64,000 nucleotides of DNA from Gorsachius magnificus. Its lineage: Eukaryota > Chordata > Aves > Pelecaniformes > Ardeidae. This document shows, one piece after another, positions 24,701 through 37,833 of this stretch (its first letter is position 1; every line of letters begins with the position of its first letter). The notes under the pieces were generated by a model that had not been told where the DNA came from, ran no database searches, and saw only the letters and a list, made by a program, of their open reading frames with translations. The stretch lies in assembly GCA_034008185.1 (NCBI GenBank), contig CM067084.1, positions 45,955,099-46,019,098 of the forward strand, read 5' to 3'. Position numbers and translations under genes: made by a program.

Positions 24701-27700
24701 GACTTCACATTTAGCACATGAAAACTAGTCTAGCAATCTGTAGTCATGCAGTCTGTGCTTTATAACTTATATGGCGTGGTGAATATCATCTCTCTACCTG
24801 TGAGGTCGTTTTTTAGGAGACTAATTTATACTTAGAACTTTTATTGTTCTAGAAAGAATTTCACATAGTGCAGGCAAGCAGAGAAATATCTTCAAAGTAA
24901 CCAAGATTTTTCTCAAAGGAGTGGAGCAGAATTTATTGAAGATCAAAAAAATTCAAATCTATTAAAAGTGACTCTATGTGATAGAAATCTACTAGAGAAT
25001 TGCATGAAAGTGGTAGGAGAAACTTCTGAAACATGTAAGATAAAGCCGAAAATTAAGCTGAACCTCAAGCTCCCATTTATTTTCCAGCTCAGTGATGTCA
25101 CCATGCCTGTCGCAAGCTGTGTTGCCTCACACGTGGGGCTGGAAGCCTTGTACGGTCAATCCTTGTTTCCCCTTTGATTCCTCTGTGCCTTATCAGAAAA
25201 GAAATGCACACATACAACTCTGCATAATACAAGGCAGTAATATTTAACAGAGCGCTCCCATAACATACAGAAACCACTCATTTCTTGTTAATATGGCAAC
25301 AGCAGAAAGTCTCTGGAGGGTTGTCCAACCTTATAATGAGAGGCCTGTGTTATGCACAGTTCTGTAGCCTCAGAAGTGGCCATGGATTCATCCCCTGCTG
25401 TGAAATTTGGCTGCTGCCTGAGGCCCTGTGGAAATCGCGTTTCTTGCTGTGCCTGACCACGTGCAAGCCTCCCTGCTGAGAAAAGCAAGGAAATTTGCTG
25501 ATCTGCGTTCATCTATTTCTCTCCCTCACCGTCTGAGACAGAGAGAAAAGGATCTGCAGGGCAGTATTTCCTTCCTAATTTTTTCTTCTGAAAAGGGAAG
25601 TAGGAGGGACGTTAATGTATTCCTGAGGATGTACTGATTGCAAAACTCAGTAAAGAGCTTGATTTCAGGACAACAGTCATACACTAGCAGTTAGAGCAGA
25701 AACTACAAACTCGGCAACTACCAACACATTGAAAAGAGGATGGAAGGAAGCCTTGAATATTCTCTTCTCATCAAGAGGATCCAAGACCAGTGTAGGAAAA
25801 AAAAGAAAGGTGTAATGTGAATCATCCTGTTCTTGTTATGATGTGCCAAAATCAATGAAATGGTAATAGTCACTTGTTTGGGTTTTTTTTATATTTTATG
25901 CATCTGATCTCATCAATGAGGCTTGATGTGTACCCCCTTATTTTTCACCTGGGAGATGATTTCCAAGAGCCAGTGAAATGTAAGGGACCAAATTCTGAAG
26001 AACAGGCTGTCAAAATATGTGTTTAAAACCACAAAATAATTGCACATACAAAATACTGTGCAGCAAATGTTATTTTATGTGCTGAGGTGCTGAAGTGTTT
26101 AGAAAACAACAAGTAAATAAGTAAACTTAGTAGCTTCCCCCCAAAGCATACAATTAAAGGTTTGATCTCAACTACAAGGCCAGGATTTGTTCATGTTCAG
26201 TATTTGTTGGGATCAGAGTCTGAAATAACAGTAAACCTGGAATGAAAGAAACAGGGTGTTAGATGAGTATAAATGGAAACTGCTCTAGATAACACAACTG
26301 ATGGTGGGGAGACAATTTTATTTGCTCTGTGTTCTTTTTCTTAGCTTTAATGTTTCCTATTAAAAACCTGGGAAGAGCTTGTCTGGCATAAATAATAAGT
26401 GTATTGAAGTTAATAGAGCTGTCATAGTATATAATGATTTGAACTGGTCAAAAGAAAGATAAAATATTGCTGATAATTCTAACAGCAATGTCTTAATAAG
26501 CAAAGGAATGGTAACTTTTGCACACAGGCAAAGATGTGCTTTTTTGTTTATCCAGTTGTGCTACAGAAATAGGGAAAAGCAAACACCAAGACAGGACTGG
26601 GGAGAGCATTACAGGGGCCTATAGCTGGAGAGAGCTCCTTCACATATGAGAAAACTTGACTTGTTATGGTGGTGGAAAAGACACTGTGTAAATACACATT
26701 AAAGAGATGTGAGCTGAGAATGATTTCAAATGGATTGGAGGGAGAGGATCACAAGAAGCCAATGCAGAAATGAAGGATTCCTTTCTCAGTGATTCAGAAA
26801 GGAGGAGTGTCTTAGGGCTGTTATAAAGAAACAGAATCAACCAGAAAAATAAATTTGAGATGTACATCCTACCAGAAAATAGAAGATAAGAGAGTAATGT
26901 AATAAGAAGAACCAAGAAAGGGAAGGATTTCAGTTTTATGAATGTCAGGGGGAGAGTAGGGGGTGGGGTTTTTTTAGCTAGATATTTAACAGAAAGAAAC
27001 ATCTACTAGGGTCTATGTATACATATATACACACAGGTGCAGTATACATGCTTTCAATGTAAATTTTTTGTTTCTTTTGAGGAATAGCAATAAAGCATAA
27101 AACATTTTGCAAGCCAAAAAATATTGCATTTGCAGATTGGTCTGTTACAGTATGTAGATATACATACATATACTATTATGGATCTCTTAAGTAGAGTATT
27201 ATATTCTCAATGTATTTTTCAAATATAGTGTATGACCTAGTTCCAGGCTGTTGAGTGATAACATTTGTGGGAATCCTATAGGACTCTGTTTTATGCTTTT
27301 TTGCAATAAGGAACTACTAGAAATTGTTTTGCTCCTGCCAGACTGCTGGGTGCACACAAAAAAAGCTAGGTGCAATTTGTTTCACATGTTATGCGCATAA
27401 TGGTTTGGGTAGAATGATAAGTACATATAATCAAACTGCTTTTGAAAACCATTCTATTTCCTGGTTCATATGAGATGATAAAATACTTAATTTTTTCTTT
27501 TTTTGTTATTTTTTCAAATCAAATGAAGATGTGAAACCATTACTTAAAGTCAAGAAATGGTCAACAACAAGATTAGCTGTTGTTCTGAGGCAGGAAAAGA
27601 AGTGTACAGTATTTAAATTAAAAGGTTTTATACAGTGATTCTGAATTGGTGAGGCAAACAGTAGGTAGATGCAGGCAGTGCAACTAATATAGAATAGTGA

Positions 27701-28982
27701 AGTGCCTCAAAATTGAGCTCAAAGTATAAAGAGGAAAAAACCCCTACTCTGGTTGGCAATTGCATGAAAGTAGGAAAAAACACTTCAACTATTGCTGGAA
27801 TCCAGTAATTCTAGAGTATGTTTATACAGTTAATATGCAGTATTCTGATTTTTTACCTCCCTTGAGTCTACTTCATTTAGACCACATGAACAAAGAACCA
27901 AAACCTTCTTCATTAGCACTTAAAACAGCACGTTTAATCACACCAATTGTCAGCTTGGCTGCAATGTCTGGATTATATTTTCCTTTTTTTTTAATTAAGT
28001 GTTATAGATGAATATTGGCTTACAAATACTACTATCGCATTTCCAAATATAGTAAGCTTTTTTCCTTGTTATTTAATATCTATTATTATAATGCTTGCTA
28101 TTGTTTGGCTAGTTTTAAACTGCTGTATAAAATAATTTACTGCAGTCTTTCTCCATCAGTTTTTGCTATCTCAGGTGAATGATCTCCAGGGAGGTTCAGT
28201 TCAGCTGCATAATACAAGAGGTGAAGGGTACAATGTCATTGTGAACCCCACCTTTTCACAGTGTTTCAGTTCAAATTTTAGAGAGAAATAAAGAACATTT
28301 TAGGTAACAGTATAGTATGATATTATGGGTTTTTTCATTTGTGACTTTGGGAATAAATTGCAGTGTGGGAAAAGCAGCTGAAAACATGGATAAAAGTCGA
28401 ATGCAGGATTGTTGTAGACCCTGTCAAAATAAATGGGAGAATATTTTTTAGTATGTAATTAAATGTCAAGATTTGTGAGTTAATGGAATTTCTGTAGTCA
28501 CATCAAGGTCAGACGAGCAATTACTGTTTATGAATTATCTGAAATCTTGTATAGCCTCTTCTAGCTAGTCTTATAGCATCTATTTATATTAGACATCTTT
28601 GCCATTTCTGATGTTTCTCCCCCATAGTTTCTGTTAACAGCAATGTGGTGCATTTTGTCAATTCTTTGGTTGTTTGCAAAACCTTCCTTTATTTCACTGA
28701 AGAGCTTGCAATTAGCCCACTTCTCCCTATTGAGAAGCATCTTTGTAATAACAGCTTTCCTGGCAGAGCTTTTGTTAGGCAGATTTTAAAATCAAGAGTC
28801 TACAAAGGTTGGGAAAAATCCAATCATACAAAAGTTCAGCAAATCCCTTTCAAGGTCATATCAGTTAAGATTACATAGGTTTTCCACTTCAGCAAACATT
28901 AGAGTTTAGCATTTTCAGGGATGAATTCAGAGTGATAGAATTAATAACATAAACCAATTCTAAATGAAATTGTTCGCTAAAC
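21731..28982. other. Non-coding sequence with pyrimidine- and purine-rich patches, no gene seen
   Basis: No gene, RNA gene or repeat family is recognised in about 7 kb. The 96-codon + frame at 22853-23143 is a product of a T/C-rich tract (22850-23050) and encodes only hydrophobic low-complexity sequence. The 112-codon minus frame at 26664-27002 is the reverse view of a purine-rich + tract. A GC-richer patch at 25280-25580 has overlapping frames on three strands and frames but no domain. Confidence 0.55.
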
Positions 28983-29560
28983 TCAAAGAAAAGCCTGGGC
29001 TCTTTCCCTCCCCCTGTCTTCAGTGGGGTTACCTTTCTCCCCCATGTAGCCTCTTGTATCACTTTCTTTGAAGTCGTTCACAGCGTTTGCTTTGACAGCC
29101 ACTGGGTGTGGGAAGTATAAGGCTATAGCAAGTATCTCCATAGCATAATCCGCCCAGTCACTGTTGGTCACTGATCCAGCTGCATGCAGCAGCTTAATAG
29201 TCAAAGGGCATGGTAATTCCCTCCTTCTGTCTTTTCTTTCTTCCAAGGCAAAATCTTCACCTGGCGTTTTTGATTCATGCATTCTAATTATGATGGCTGC
29301 CATCATCAGCCCTGTGGGTGACACTAGAAATTCTCTGAGCCAACAGCTAATACCACAGCTTGTTAAGCGACCATGTCAGCCTGATTTTAGGGCCCATTTT
29401 GCAGTTCACCGCAGGCCTATCTAAAAGCATCAGGAGTCTCCGTCTAGCAGGACAGGCTCATTGTCTTTCTAAATGTCTCCTTCTGATAAGCAGATCCAAA
29501 TATGGTTCATTCACTGTGGATTTGAAGGCACAGTGGGGAACTTGGCTCACATAGTGGATA
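28983..29560. promoter_or_regulatory. Candidate conserved non-coding element (or unrecognised exon), about 0.55 kb
   Basis: This block stands out from its flanks by higher GC and high sequence complexity. It contains the perfect 17-bp palindrome ATGATGGC-T-GCCATCAT (29290-29306), which abuts a TAATTA homeodomain core (29285-29290), and a perfect 12-bp palindrome GCTGCATGCAGC (29179-29190). A minus-strand frame stays open for 113 codons (29324 to 28983) with a balanced amino-acid mix, but its first codon is GTG and no family, signal peptide or domain is recognisable. No convincing splice acceptor and donor pair brackets it. I favour a regulatory element over an exon. Both are inference until conservation is examined. 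Confidence 0.3.
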
Positions 29561-32500
29561 CAACAAAATGCTTAATATTTTCACTTGGTATAGAGATAAA
29601 GAACCCAATTTTCAATTCCAGGATAAAAACATTTACTCTCTGACTATGATCAGGAGTTTGAAATTTAAATCAGAAGTCTTGGAAAGCTATTCTAAGTCTC
29701 AAAGGAGCAGGCTTTCCCATACTTAGTACAAAGAAGAAAATCCTGGGTTTGTACTGGAGTTTTAGTCACACAGAATTCACATGATGACCAGAAATGTCCT
29801 TTGTTGCCTAAAGATATTGTAGAAAATTTTTCTCTGAATAATTTTGTGTGAAGTATGTGATTCTAGTGGCTGTGAGATTACCAACAGCACTATGAATACT
29901 GCAGTCTCATCTGCCTTGCAAACTTTATTTGTTTTTAAATAAGTGCTACAAATGGTTTACTGCTGTATATATTTCTTTTTAATGTTTTGGCTGACCCAAG
30001 CTTTGGCAATAGAAGGCAATGAATATCTTGCAGTTGCAGGAAATGAGAATTTTACAAAAAGTATACTAATGTGGCTCTCTATATTTAACTGCCTCTCTGA
30101 TCTGCAAACTGTTATTTTTTCTAGATAGAAACAGGGCTCAGTTTTCTCTGACTACACAGGCATTTTGTCATCAGAATTAATAGGGATTATAAACATGTAT
30201 TAAGAATAAAGTGTGTTTTCCATTTCATGCTAATAATGATATTTGAGACTGTATTAAAACCTGGCTGCATCGAAACACTACAGCTCAGTTCATCTAAGAA
30301 TCAGCTAAGACAGATAGAAAACAAATAGCTGGCCTTTCCCATAGCATAAATCTACAATTATAATATTAAGTCAACGCAGTTTTTGTTCTCTTAAGAACAA
30401 AATCAGTTACTTACCAATGAGGTATATAAAAGTGCTTATCTTGCAGAACTATCAGTTTGAACCAGTATGCATATGGGATGAGCTAATTTAAGAACTCCAC
30501 AGGAAATTAGAGTGGCTCTTTTATTATCAACATCCATTTCCTAAATACTGTGTTGCTTTTGGCTTATACTCCATTGACCTATAATAATGATGCTGGAGAC
30601 TTACTTCATCTCTTTGTAAGTTGGCAAACTGGCAGCTATGCCTATCTGTAAGCTTACTTGTGGAGATAACTAAGAAGCCCATTTTGTTGCAGAAAAATCT
30701 AGCATTTTGTAGCCTGTGTTCCCTTTAGTGATTGTGCTTTCATGTGTAACGTGCTATTGGAAAACTTTGTCCCCGTATAAATTCTCAAGGGATTTATAGG
30801 AAGAGGGCATTTCCAATATACATGATAATTGTGCTTTGGCTAACATGTATATTTTTCCCTTTTTGAAGCCTAGAGCCTCTACTGTAACCAGGAAACTGTG
30901 GCAAACCTTTGTGGCTGTACAAGACAAAAAAACAAGATATAGATCTGACTGTAATTCGTAAGGGTTACATCTTGTAAAATTTATCTATCTAAGTATTAAA
31001 TTTAAGTGAACAGGCAGAATTTCCATTCTCCTTATTTTCCATCCACTTTTTCTCTAGTATGTCTGGGAAGCTTTTTAACACAGTATAAAATCTTGAGAGA
31101 AGCCTGAGTATGGGATGGGGCAAAAGCTGTGCAAGTTATAGGAGGAAAAATACCAGGTTATGTGGACTTAAAAAAAATAGAGCCACGAGTAGATGTATAA
31201 AGCTACCCGAACAGACCAGGATCATTCAGTGAGAATATAATATGAGATATTTAGTGGGAGTGAACAGACAGCAATAGGCTAAGGATTCATTCACACTGCA
31301 GTGGCATAGAGCTACTTATGGAGAATTTTATTATGTTGGATGTGCTAATTTGGTTTGTTAATCCTCAGTTTATTGGAATTATATTGACTCTGGTCTAGAT
31401 GGGGCCTAACAGTATAAACCTGAGTCCAATGTAATTTTCCCTTCTTCATTATCTTAAAACATAAAGCATCTCTTCTACTCGTGAAAATATCTTCCATCAC
31501 TGTAAATATTTTTAGATTGCGGTTAGGAGTAAACACAGTCAATTCCAAAGTGAATCAGGCAAAATACTTCAGCATTGATATTTAAGGGTCAAGCAAATGA
31601 CTTCATGAAAACTTTGCAGAGGAGTCCTTCATCCCAGTCGTTAACATGCCATTAAAAAGAGCAAAACCCCACAATGATTATAAATCACATTTGTTCTTAA
31701 CATATACACACTCTTAAAACTCGTATGAGCAAGTCTAGTATTCTTTGGTATGACTTTATATGAAATATTGGTTATGATTTCAGTACTCCTGGACCAGTCT
31801 GCATGCTGTCAATCAAAGTATCCTGTTTGGACTTTGTTATCTCCCTTCATTCTTTCCAGCAGGCTGCAGGCTGCTTTCAGGTCTCAGAAGGTATAAGCCT
31901 TTCCTTTAAAAATAACCAAGAGCTTAGCAATGAATAGTACTGCTGCCTCAATTCCTTCCATTATAAAGTCCTGCCTAATGCTTTTCATTTTGCTTTTCAT
32001 TTCCTTTGTAGTGCTGAGATCTGGGAAAATTAAGATCTGTGGTACTCCATATTCAAGCATATATTTGAGACTTGCAGCTTGCAGCATTCTCACATGATCT
32101 CTGCTATTAGTGGATGTAAAAACAGTTTCTACCCATCTCCCTCTTCTTATTTGCTGAACTAAAAGATCAGTGGGAGAAATTTTCCATGCATAATGTGAAG
32201 AAATAGCAGCTTAGCTCAAGGATTTTTTTTGTTGGGGGAGAGGATATAAATCCAGAAATTCTGTAATTTTTTCTTTACAACTTTCCACCTGAACTTACAT
32301 CTCTAAGAATAATATACTCTTTCTGGTGAAGGTGCTGGCAAAGAGCTGTTAATTTCTTCTGTAATATGATTTTAATGAGATAGACAGCAAAACTGCATGG
32401 ATGACTGTAGAAAAGTAATATAAATATTGTGTAGGAGAACTTGGGAAAAAAAAACCATGAAACATTCATTTGGATACTGGTCAGTGATAGAAAACTCATT

Positions 32501-32838
32501 ATTACATTAGACTGTTAACTTAAAGCTTAATAAGGAGGTATCAAAGGAGATACTAGAGATCGCCATGGTACATGCAAGTCCTAAGCATAGTATTCTTTAT
32601 AGAACTGGAGGATCAGAGGGTGCAACAGCTCTTAGCACTACATCCTGCTTTCTTGCAAAATACAGCACTGAAGAATCAATTTTAGTAAGGAGACAAATAT
32701 ATTTTTTTACTATATGGATGAGCTCAGTCTCTGATTCTGCTTGGGACTCCAAAATTGTCTCGTTCATGCAACTCATAAAATGCTTTGCTTCTTGTTGCAG
32801 AGCTATCTCGCAGCACATGAACCGGGTATCTTTCAGTT
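29561..32838. other. Non-coding AT-rich sequence, no gene seen
   Basis: The open frames are all short (91 codons at most, 32565-32840 +, overlapped by a minus frame 32597-32818) and without recognisable domains. No repeats beyond short A/T runs are seen. Confidence 0.55.
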
Positions 32839-32859
32839 AAAAAAAAAAAAAAAAAAAAA
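32839..32859. repeat. Poly-A run (A21)
   Basis: Twenty-one uninterrupted A on the + strand, following TTTCAGTT. It could be the tail of a plus-strand retrocopy. I looked at the roughly 300 bases to its left for a recognisable message or SINE body and found none. I also found no flanking duplication. Confidence 0.9.
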
Positions 32860-33639
32860 TTGAAGATGTGCTTCAAGCAGTATAGCTAATCTGCTCCAAT
32901 CCCTAGACATTTAATCTGTGGGACCAAGACTAAAGATAGTTCATAGCACAGTCTGAAACGTGTAGTGTGGATGATGGGGTCTCAGTACCCACAGCTGAGC
33001 TTTACAAATCTACTGTTATGGGATCACACTAGTATGAAGACAAAGCCATAGTTTCTTCTGTTTCATGTAATTTTATTTACCTATGTTTGTAACTTGGTAA
33101 CTGTCGTTGTGATTATAAATTGCAGGGAATCTGTAAGAAAGTAGAAGTGCCCTTGATGGGTCTCTCAGCACCCAACAGTATTGGGAAGAAAAGTCTGAAG
33201 ACAAAATTCTCAGCTCTTTTCTCTTTTTTATCCTTTTCTATTGATAAACACTTTTCCCAGCTGAGAAGAAATTGTTTTAGCTCTGATTTTTAAGATGCAT
33301 CTTCCCTGAATGTTTTTAGCCAATAAATGTTTTGTCCTTAATTCCTAAAACTGATATTTCGGTTTTGCACTTAGTATGTATGTAAAAACTAACATTTCAA
33401 AAGGATTTAGACTAGTGTAAGATACATTATATGCAGTGAGAAAGGACCAAAAAAAATCTGTTCTTTTCAAACATAATGAAGCATGTAAAAAAGCAGCTCA
33501 TCAAAGATGTAAATGTAACTGCATTACTAAGTTCTTGTTTTCTGAGTAGAAGCAATTAAATAAACTTGAAACTGGTGGCTATAATCCTCAAGGTTGGATC
33601 TGATTAATAAAGCAAGTGATAGCCTGCTGATTCTAAAGT
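32860..33639. other. Non-coding sequence, no gene seen
   Basis: Nothing is recognised. A minus frame of 72 codons (33527-33745) has no coding character. Confidence 0.55.
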
Positions 33640-34160
33640 AAAAAGCTGAATAAATACATGTTGCCATTTTCAGCATTAAAGTAATAAGCAGTTTAGTGTA
33701 AATGTGATTGGCATAAAATAATGTTAGAAATAATGTCAAATACACTCATGAAACAATGTCAAACACACTCATGAAACAGCTATTGATGTCAAATTTGCAA
33801 AACAGGGTGGCTTTCCAACAAATATATCCACAGTTTAAATCAGAGTTAGGATGATAGATATAGTAACAAATTATTCATGGCAAATTTAAATTATGTCCTA
33901 ACTAGTGCTGCAATAGCAATATTTATTTAATCAAAGCATGATCATTGTTTGAGAATTACTTTTAAAAACTTCCCTAAAATCAAATAGATAATATTTGTAC
34001 AATTGTAATAGCTGAGCTATGCAAGCAATTAGAAAGCTGATGCAACTCCAAAGGAAAAACCAATTTAAAAAGAGATTGATATTTGATGCCTCAAACCTGA
34101 GAATTAGCTTACAGGAAACAGTGAAGCTGGTAGCCACTGAAATTGCAGGGGATAATTAAA
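33640..34160. promoter_or_regulatory. Candidate conserved non-coding block
   Basis: About 0.5 kb of AT-rich but non-repetitive sequence dense in short sites typical of developmental enhancers: several ATTA/TAAT cores, CAATTAG-like and TTTGCA-like words, and few homopolymers. It lies directly beside the old CR1 copy at 34.22 kb. The assignment rests on texture only. No gene, RNA or transposon signature is present, and conservation is unknown. Confidence 0.22.
33732..33777. repeat. Tandem duplication of 23 bp
   Basis: Two head-to-tail 23-bp copies (33732-33754 and 33755-33777), each starting AATGTCAAA and ending CTCATGAAAC, differ at a single base (T versus C at the tenth position). The near identity means the duplication is much younger than the one at 20.33 kb. 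Confidence 0.92.
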
Positions 34161-34219
34161 ACAGGTAGTTTCATTTCCAGTATGGCACATTTCTGGAAGT
34201 ACTTTAACTCTTAAGAATA

Positions 34220-35830
34220 TAGCAGTGGTCATAGTGGATCAGGCAATAGTTCCATCTAACCTATGAGTCTGTCGCTAAGGGTGGCCGTGCATGGGGAAAA
34301 GAGCTGTGCAGGCATGTGATTCTTCCCCTAATATCCTCCCAGTTACCATCTGTTTAAGCTTAGAATCATAGAGAGACAGATATGCTTGTATGCATTTAGT
34401 TATTCATGGGTCTTTCTTCTGTCTCTCTTTTCCAGTCTCCCCTTGAGTCCATATAGACTTTGCGTATGTATCACCTTCCCTAGCAAGGACTTCCATAAGT
34501 ATCGTCTCCTTTTGTTTGGAATGTACCTTCTAGTTTCATTACTGGTCCCCAGTTCTTGTATTGTAACGGATGACCAGTCCCTATCTATCCACCATCTCAA
34601 TGCTTCTTTTGAAGTTGTACCCTTGTGAAATCTACATAAATACATCTTTTAACAGATGGATGGACCCTAGCCTATACTGTTCTTCCTCATAAAGCAGCAC
34701 TTCCATACTTTTGATAGTTATTGAATCCCCTTCTGAACCTTTCTGAAATTTCTGAGATGAGAGAGACACATGGTATTCAAGGTGTGGCAGAGCAGTAACT
34801 TTGGGATGTTTATAGTGTTGCATTGTGGTCTATTCCTAATACTTGGTTTACTTTCTGACTGCTGCTAACCTTAACTTGCCCTTTAGTAATTTGGAGATGA
34901 ATGTTATCTCAACTGGACCACGCTGTACCTCAAGTGGATCATAGACATGCTTCGTGATTCTTCCAAAGAGCTTTAGCCTTTGCAAAAACTGTGTTTCCCA
35001 GGTAGAAGACATCTACTCATGTGGCCATTAATCAGAATCTTCATTTACCTGGCACTGACATCAGGATTACACATAAGTATGCATTTCCTCAGATTTCGCC
35101 TACCCCCACCCCCCATGCCCTCTGGTATCAAGGCAGATTTAAGGAAGAGATTTTACACCATCACTAATAGTACGGGCATTCCACCTCTGGGTTCTCTTAG
35201 AAACCTTGAGTGAATACCACCTGAATACCTGTGTTTATTGCTTTTCATTTTCTGTAATAAATTCTACAGTCTCTGTAATGTCAGATCCTTTGATGATTCT
35301 CTATCAGACAGGGGTTTGCAAGGGACTGTTCCTAGTTTCTTCCACAATGAATGCAGGGAACTAACTTAGTTTCTCTGGAACAGCCTTAGCTTGTCTAACA
35401 CTCCTTTTGTATCCTCCACATCAATTGGTGCTACGGAATCTCTGGCATGTGTCTTTCTTCTGGTACATTTCAAGGAAGATTTATTGTTACTTATTTCTTC
35501 TACTAGTTGCTCCTCAAGCCGTCTTTTTAGACCATTTGGTCATGCTTTTACATTTAATCTGCCAGAGTTCATTGTTCTTTCTATTTTCTTCATTTTAATA
35601 TGACCTGAAGTATTTGAAGGGTACTTCCTTCTTCATCATAACCTCCTTAACCCTTTTTTGATTGGTAATATGCACCTGGGGTTTTTCCAATATGGCATCT
35701 TTAAATAATTTCCATACTATAATTGTCATACTGTCTGTAAAGATTTACTTCTCTTAGTTGGCCTCTGTAACTTCTTTTATTAGCCGCCCTCATATTTATT
35801 CTTGAAAAGCCTGGCAAACATGGTTCCTGA
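34220..35830 (-). mobile_element. Ancient CR1-type LINE copy, antisense, lacking most of the reverse transcriptase
   Basis: Reading the + strand gives the reverse complement of an old CR1/L3-like element of the kind abundant in turtles and crocodilians. The 3' part comes first: GGATCAGGCAATAGTTCC (about 34235) and CCATATAGACTTT (about 34450). Next are CTAGTTTCATTACTGG (about 34532), TTCTGAACCTTTCTGAA (about 34732), GTATTCAAGGTGTGG (about 34773) and CTTTCTGACTGCTGC (about 34851). Further right comes sequence resembling the stretch between endonuclease and RT: TTACATTTAATCTGCCAGAG (about 35549) and CCTGGGGTTTTTCCAATATG (from about 35673), then GCATCTTTAAATAATTTCCA. The region between (about 34900-35320) aligns poorly, and the RT core appears deleted. 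All frames are broken. The right-hand limit is approximate. Its 3' region and the sense fragment at 21.34 kb come from neighbouring parts of similar elements, in opposite orientation. Confidence 0.75.
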
Positions 35831-37807
35831 AATCTTCAAGATTAAGAAGGATACTGTTTCACAGTGGGAAGCATATATTGGACATATTGCAACATCATTT
35901 TCCATAATTTATGCTGACTGGGGTTATAATGACAATGTTATTTTTATTTTTCAATTCTTTAACAGGAGAAATACATCAGCATGTACCAGAAGGAAATTAT
36001 CAAGCATTTTCTACAAACAAAATATTCCCTGTTTTCTGACCTTCATTAGAAAGTTTTAAAGTTTGATCTGGTACTTCAGTAAGAGATCCGCGATAACAGG
36101 AAAATACCAAGTTGTTAGTGCAGGCTGTTGTCTAACAAGAAAAGCATTTCAGTTTTCCAGGTGAGATGTTTTAGTGTTAATAGTGTACACATGCTGTCTT
36201 GACACCAGGGCAGCCATTCCTTCCTTGGTTTTTAAATTACGGCACAAACATTTCTCATAGATTGCAATTTTACAGCCATTTTAAAGCTCAGCTTTGGCCC
36301 CATGGTTTCACTGTGCCTGTACAATTTGAGGAGAATAGCTTCTGTGATGGGTACTATTATGGTCATTGTGTTCCTGTGAGGTGGACCTAAGTCCCTACTG
36401 AAGCTGGACAAGATGCATAAATGTCTGCAGTCCTCTGACTATTGCTGAGGGATTTCTGTGAACTCCCAAGATGTAAAGAATGTGCTGTTTTCCCTGTTCC
36501 ATGCAGGCTATGAAAACATACAGTTTTTTAAAAGATTGCCTATTTACACCACTCCTGTATGGTTAATACTTAATTTCAAGAAACAGGCTATGTAAAGCAA
36601 GCTTTGCATCAGACTTCCTGAGTTTGTGTCATTAAATAATCATCTTCTGATTGTTTGAAATCAAGAGCTAAGTGCCTTTTTCAACCGTTACAGTTTCTTA
36701 GCTATGATTCTTCGATTGGGTGATTTTTGCCTGCAAAATTGAAATTCATGGAGTGTACTTCTGTGCCTACAGGATATCTATTTTGTGTGATTTATCATCT
36801 TATGTATTTAGCATATCTTAAATACTTAAACTGTATATTGATACACAGAATTTTTGAGAATGGAAGGTTTCAGAAACTTGTTTCACAGCAACCACTTCTG
36901 GTTCTACTACTCCAAGTAGTATTGGTACAACAGTGTAAAAATCATATTTACTTATATCCCTTTCAGTATGATTTTGCAAACTATACGCAGTTCTTTTCCT
37001 GACTTTTTCATTTTTGTTGTAAATTGTTATTTGCTTAGAGTTGTTCCACATAGACATTGGTGCTGACAGAAGTCAAGAGATAACCTATGAAAAATGAAGA
37101 GTGGTTTGTCATGAAAAGTGAGGTCCTTGCTAGTGATTCACAATATACTATGAAAAGACAGGTTGCTAGTATAGATGTTCTTATACCTTTACATCTACAT
37201 GTGCTTTTGGCCATTGCCAAAGACAAAATTTGCTAGAAGAACTTGCGGTGTGGCCTTGCTCATGAAACTTTAGGACAAAATATAAGATCTATGAATACAA
37301 AATTCTAGCAGCTGGATACTTAAGTCAGTTGTCTAAACTGATGCCCTAGATTTCTATGTTTCCAAGCATTTCAGGCATGAATTCCTCCTTGGCCAAGAAA
37401 GGAATGTTTGTTATACAAGCTTGAAATTTTCTGGAAAGTAGGTTTTGTTGTGCTGCCTGTATGTTTTGCTTTTAATTCCCCTTTCCTATGTAGTAGAATA
37501 TAAGCACATGCTGTCGTGAACACTCTCAATTCTTTCTGCCGGAGCAGATAATATATTGTGTCTATTTTAGCTTTCTTTAATCTTGTTGGGAAAGTGCAGA
37601 ATTAATTCTGGTCCAAATAGGAAACAGTTAACCTCTAGCAGACATACACCTTCCTGTTGGAGACAAAGCTCATTGTTACCCTTAGTGTGTCTTCAGTGAA
37701 CTGAATGGAGCTAAAATCCTGCTTAAAGTTCCAGTTTTGAGCTTGTTGGGATCTATCATTTGCTTTCCTAACTTTAGCAAGGGATCTTCCACTTCCTTTC
37801 TAGGTAG
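35831..37807. other. Non-coding sequence, no gene seen
   Basis: No recognisable gene or repeat. Frames at 36199-36390 + and 36727-37002 + have no domains, and the second is crossed by a minus frame (36818-37057). Confidence 0.55.
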
Positions 37808-37833
37808 TTTAATAAAGCTCTTTAATAAAGCTC
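37808..37833. repeat. Tandem duplication of 13 bp
   Basis: The unit TTTAATAAAGCTC occurs twice in immediate succession (37808-37820 and 37821-37833) without a mismatch. It is a small slippage duplication. The embedded AATAAA words are not near any recognisable gene end. Confidence 0.9.

Noticed and set aside
26664..27002. 112-codon minus frame rich in Leu, Phe and Pro
   Set aside because: It is the reverse reading of a purine-rich + strand tract and is low-complexity.
34362..34380. AATCATAGAGAGACA word resembling the CR1 terminal repeat, considered as a separate CR1 3' end
   Set aside because: The old CR1 copy continues on both sides of it and no second 3' end sequence follows, so it is not counted as a new insertion.
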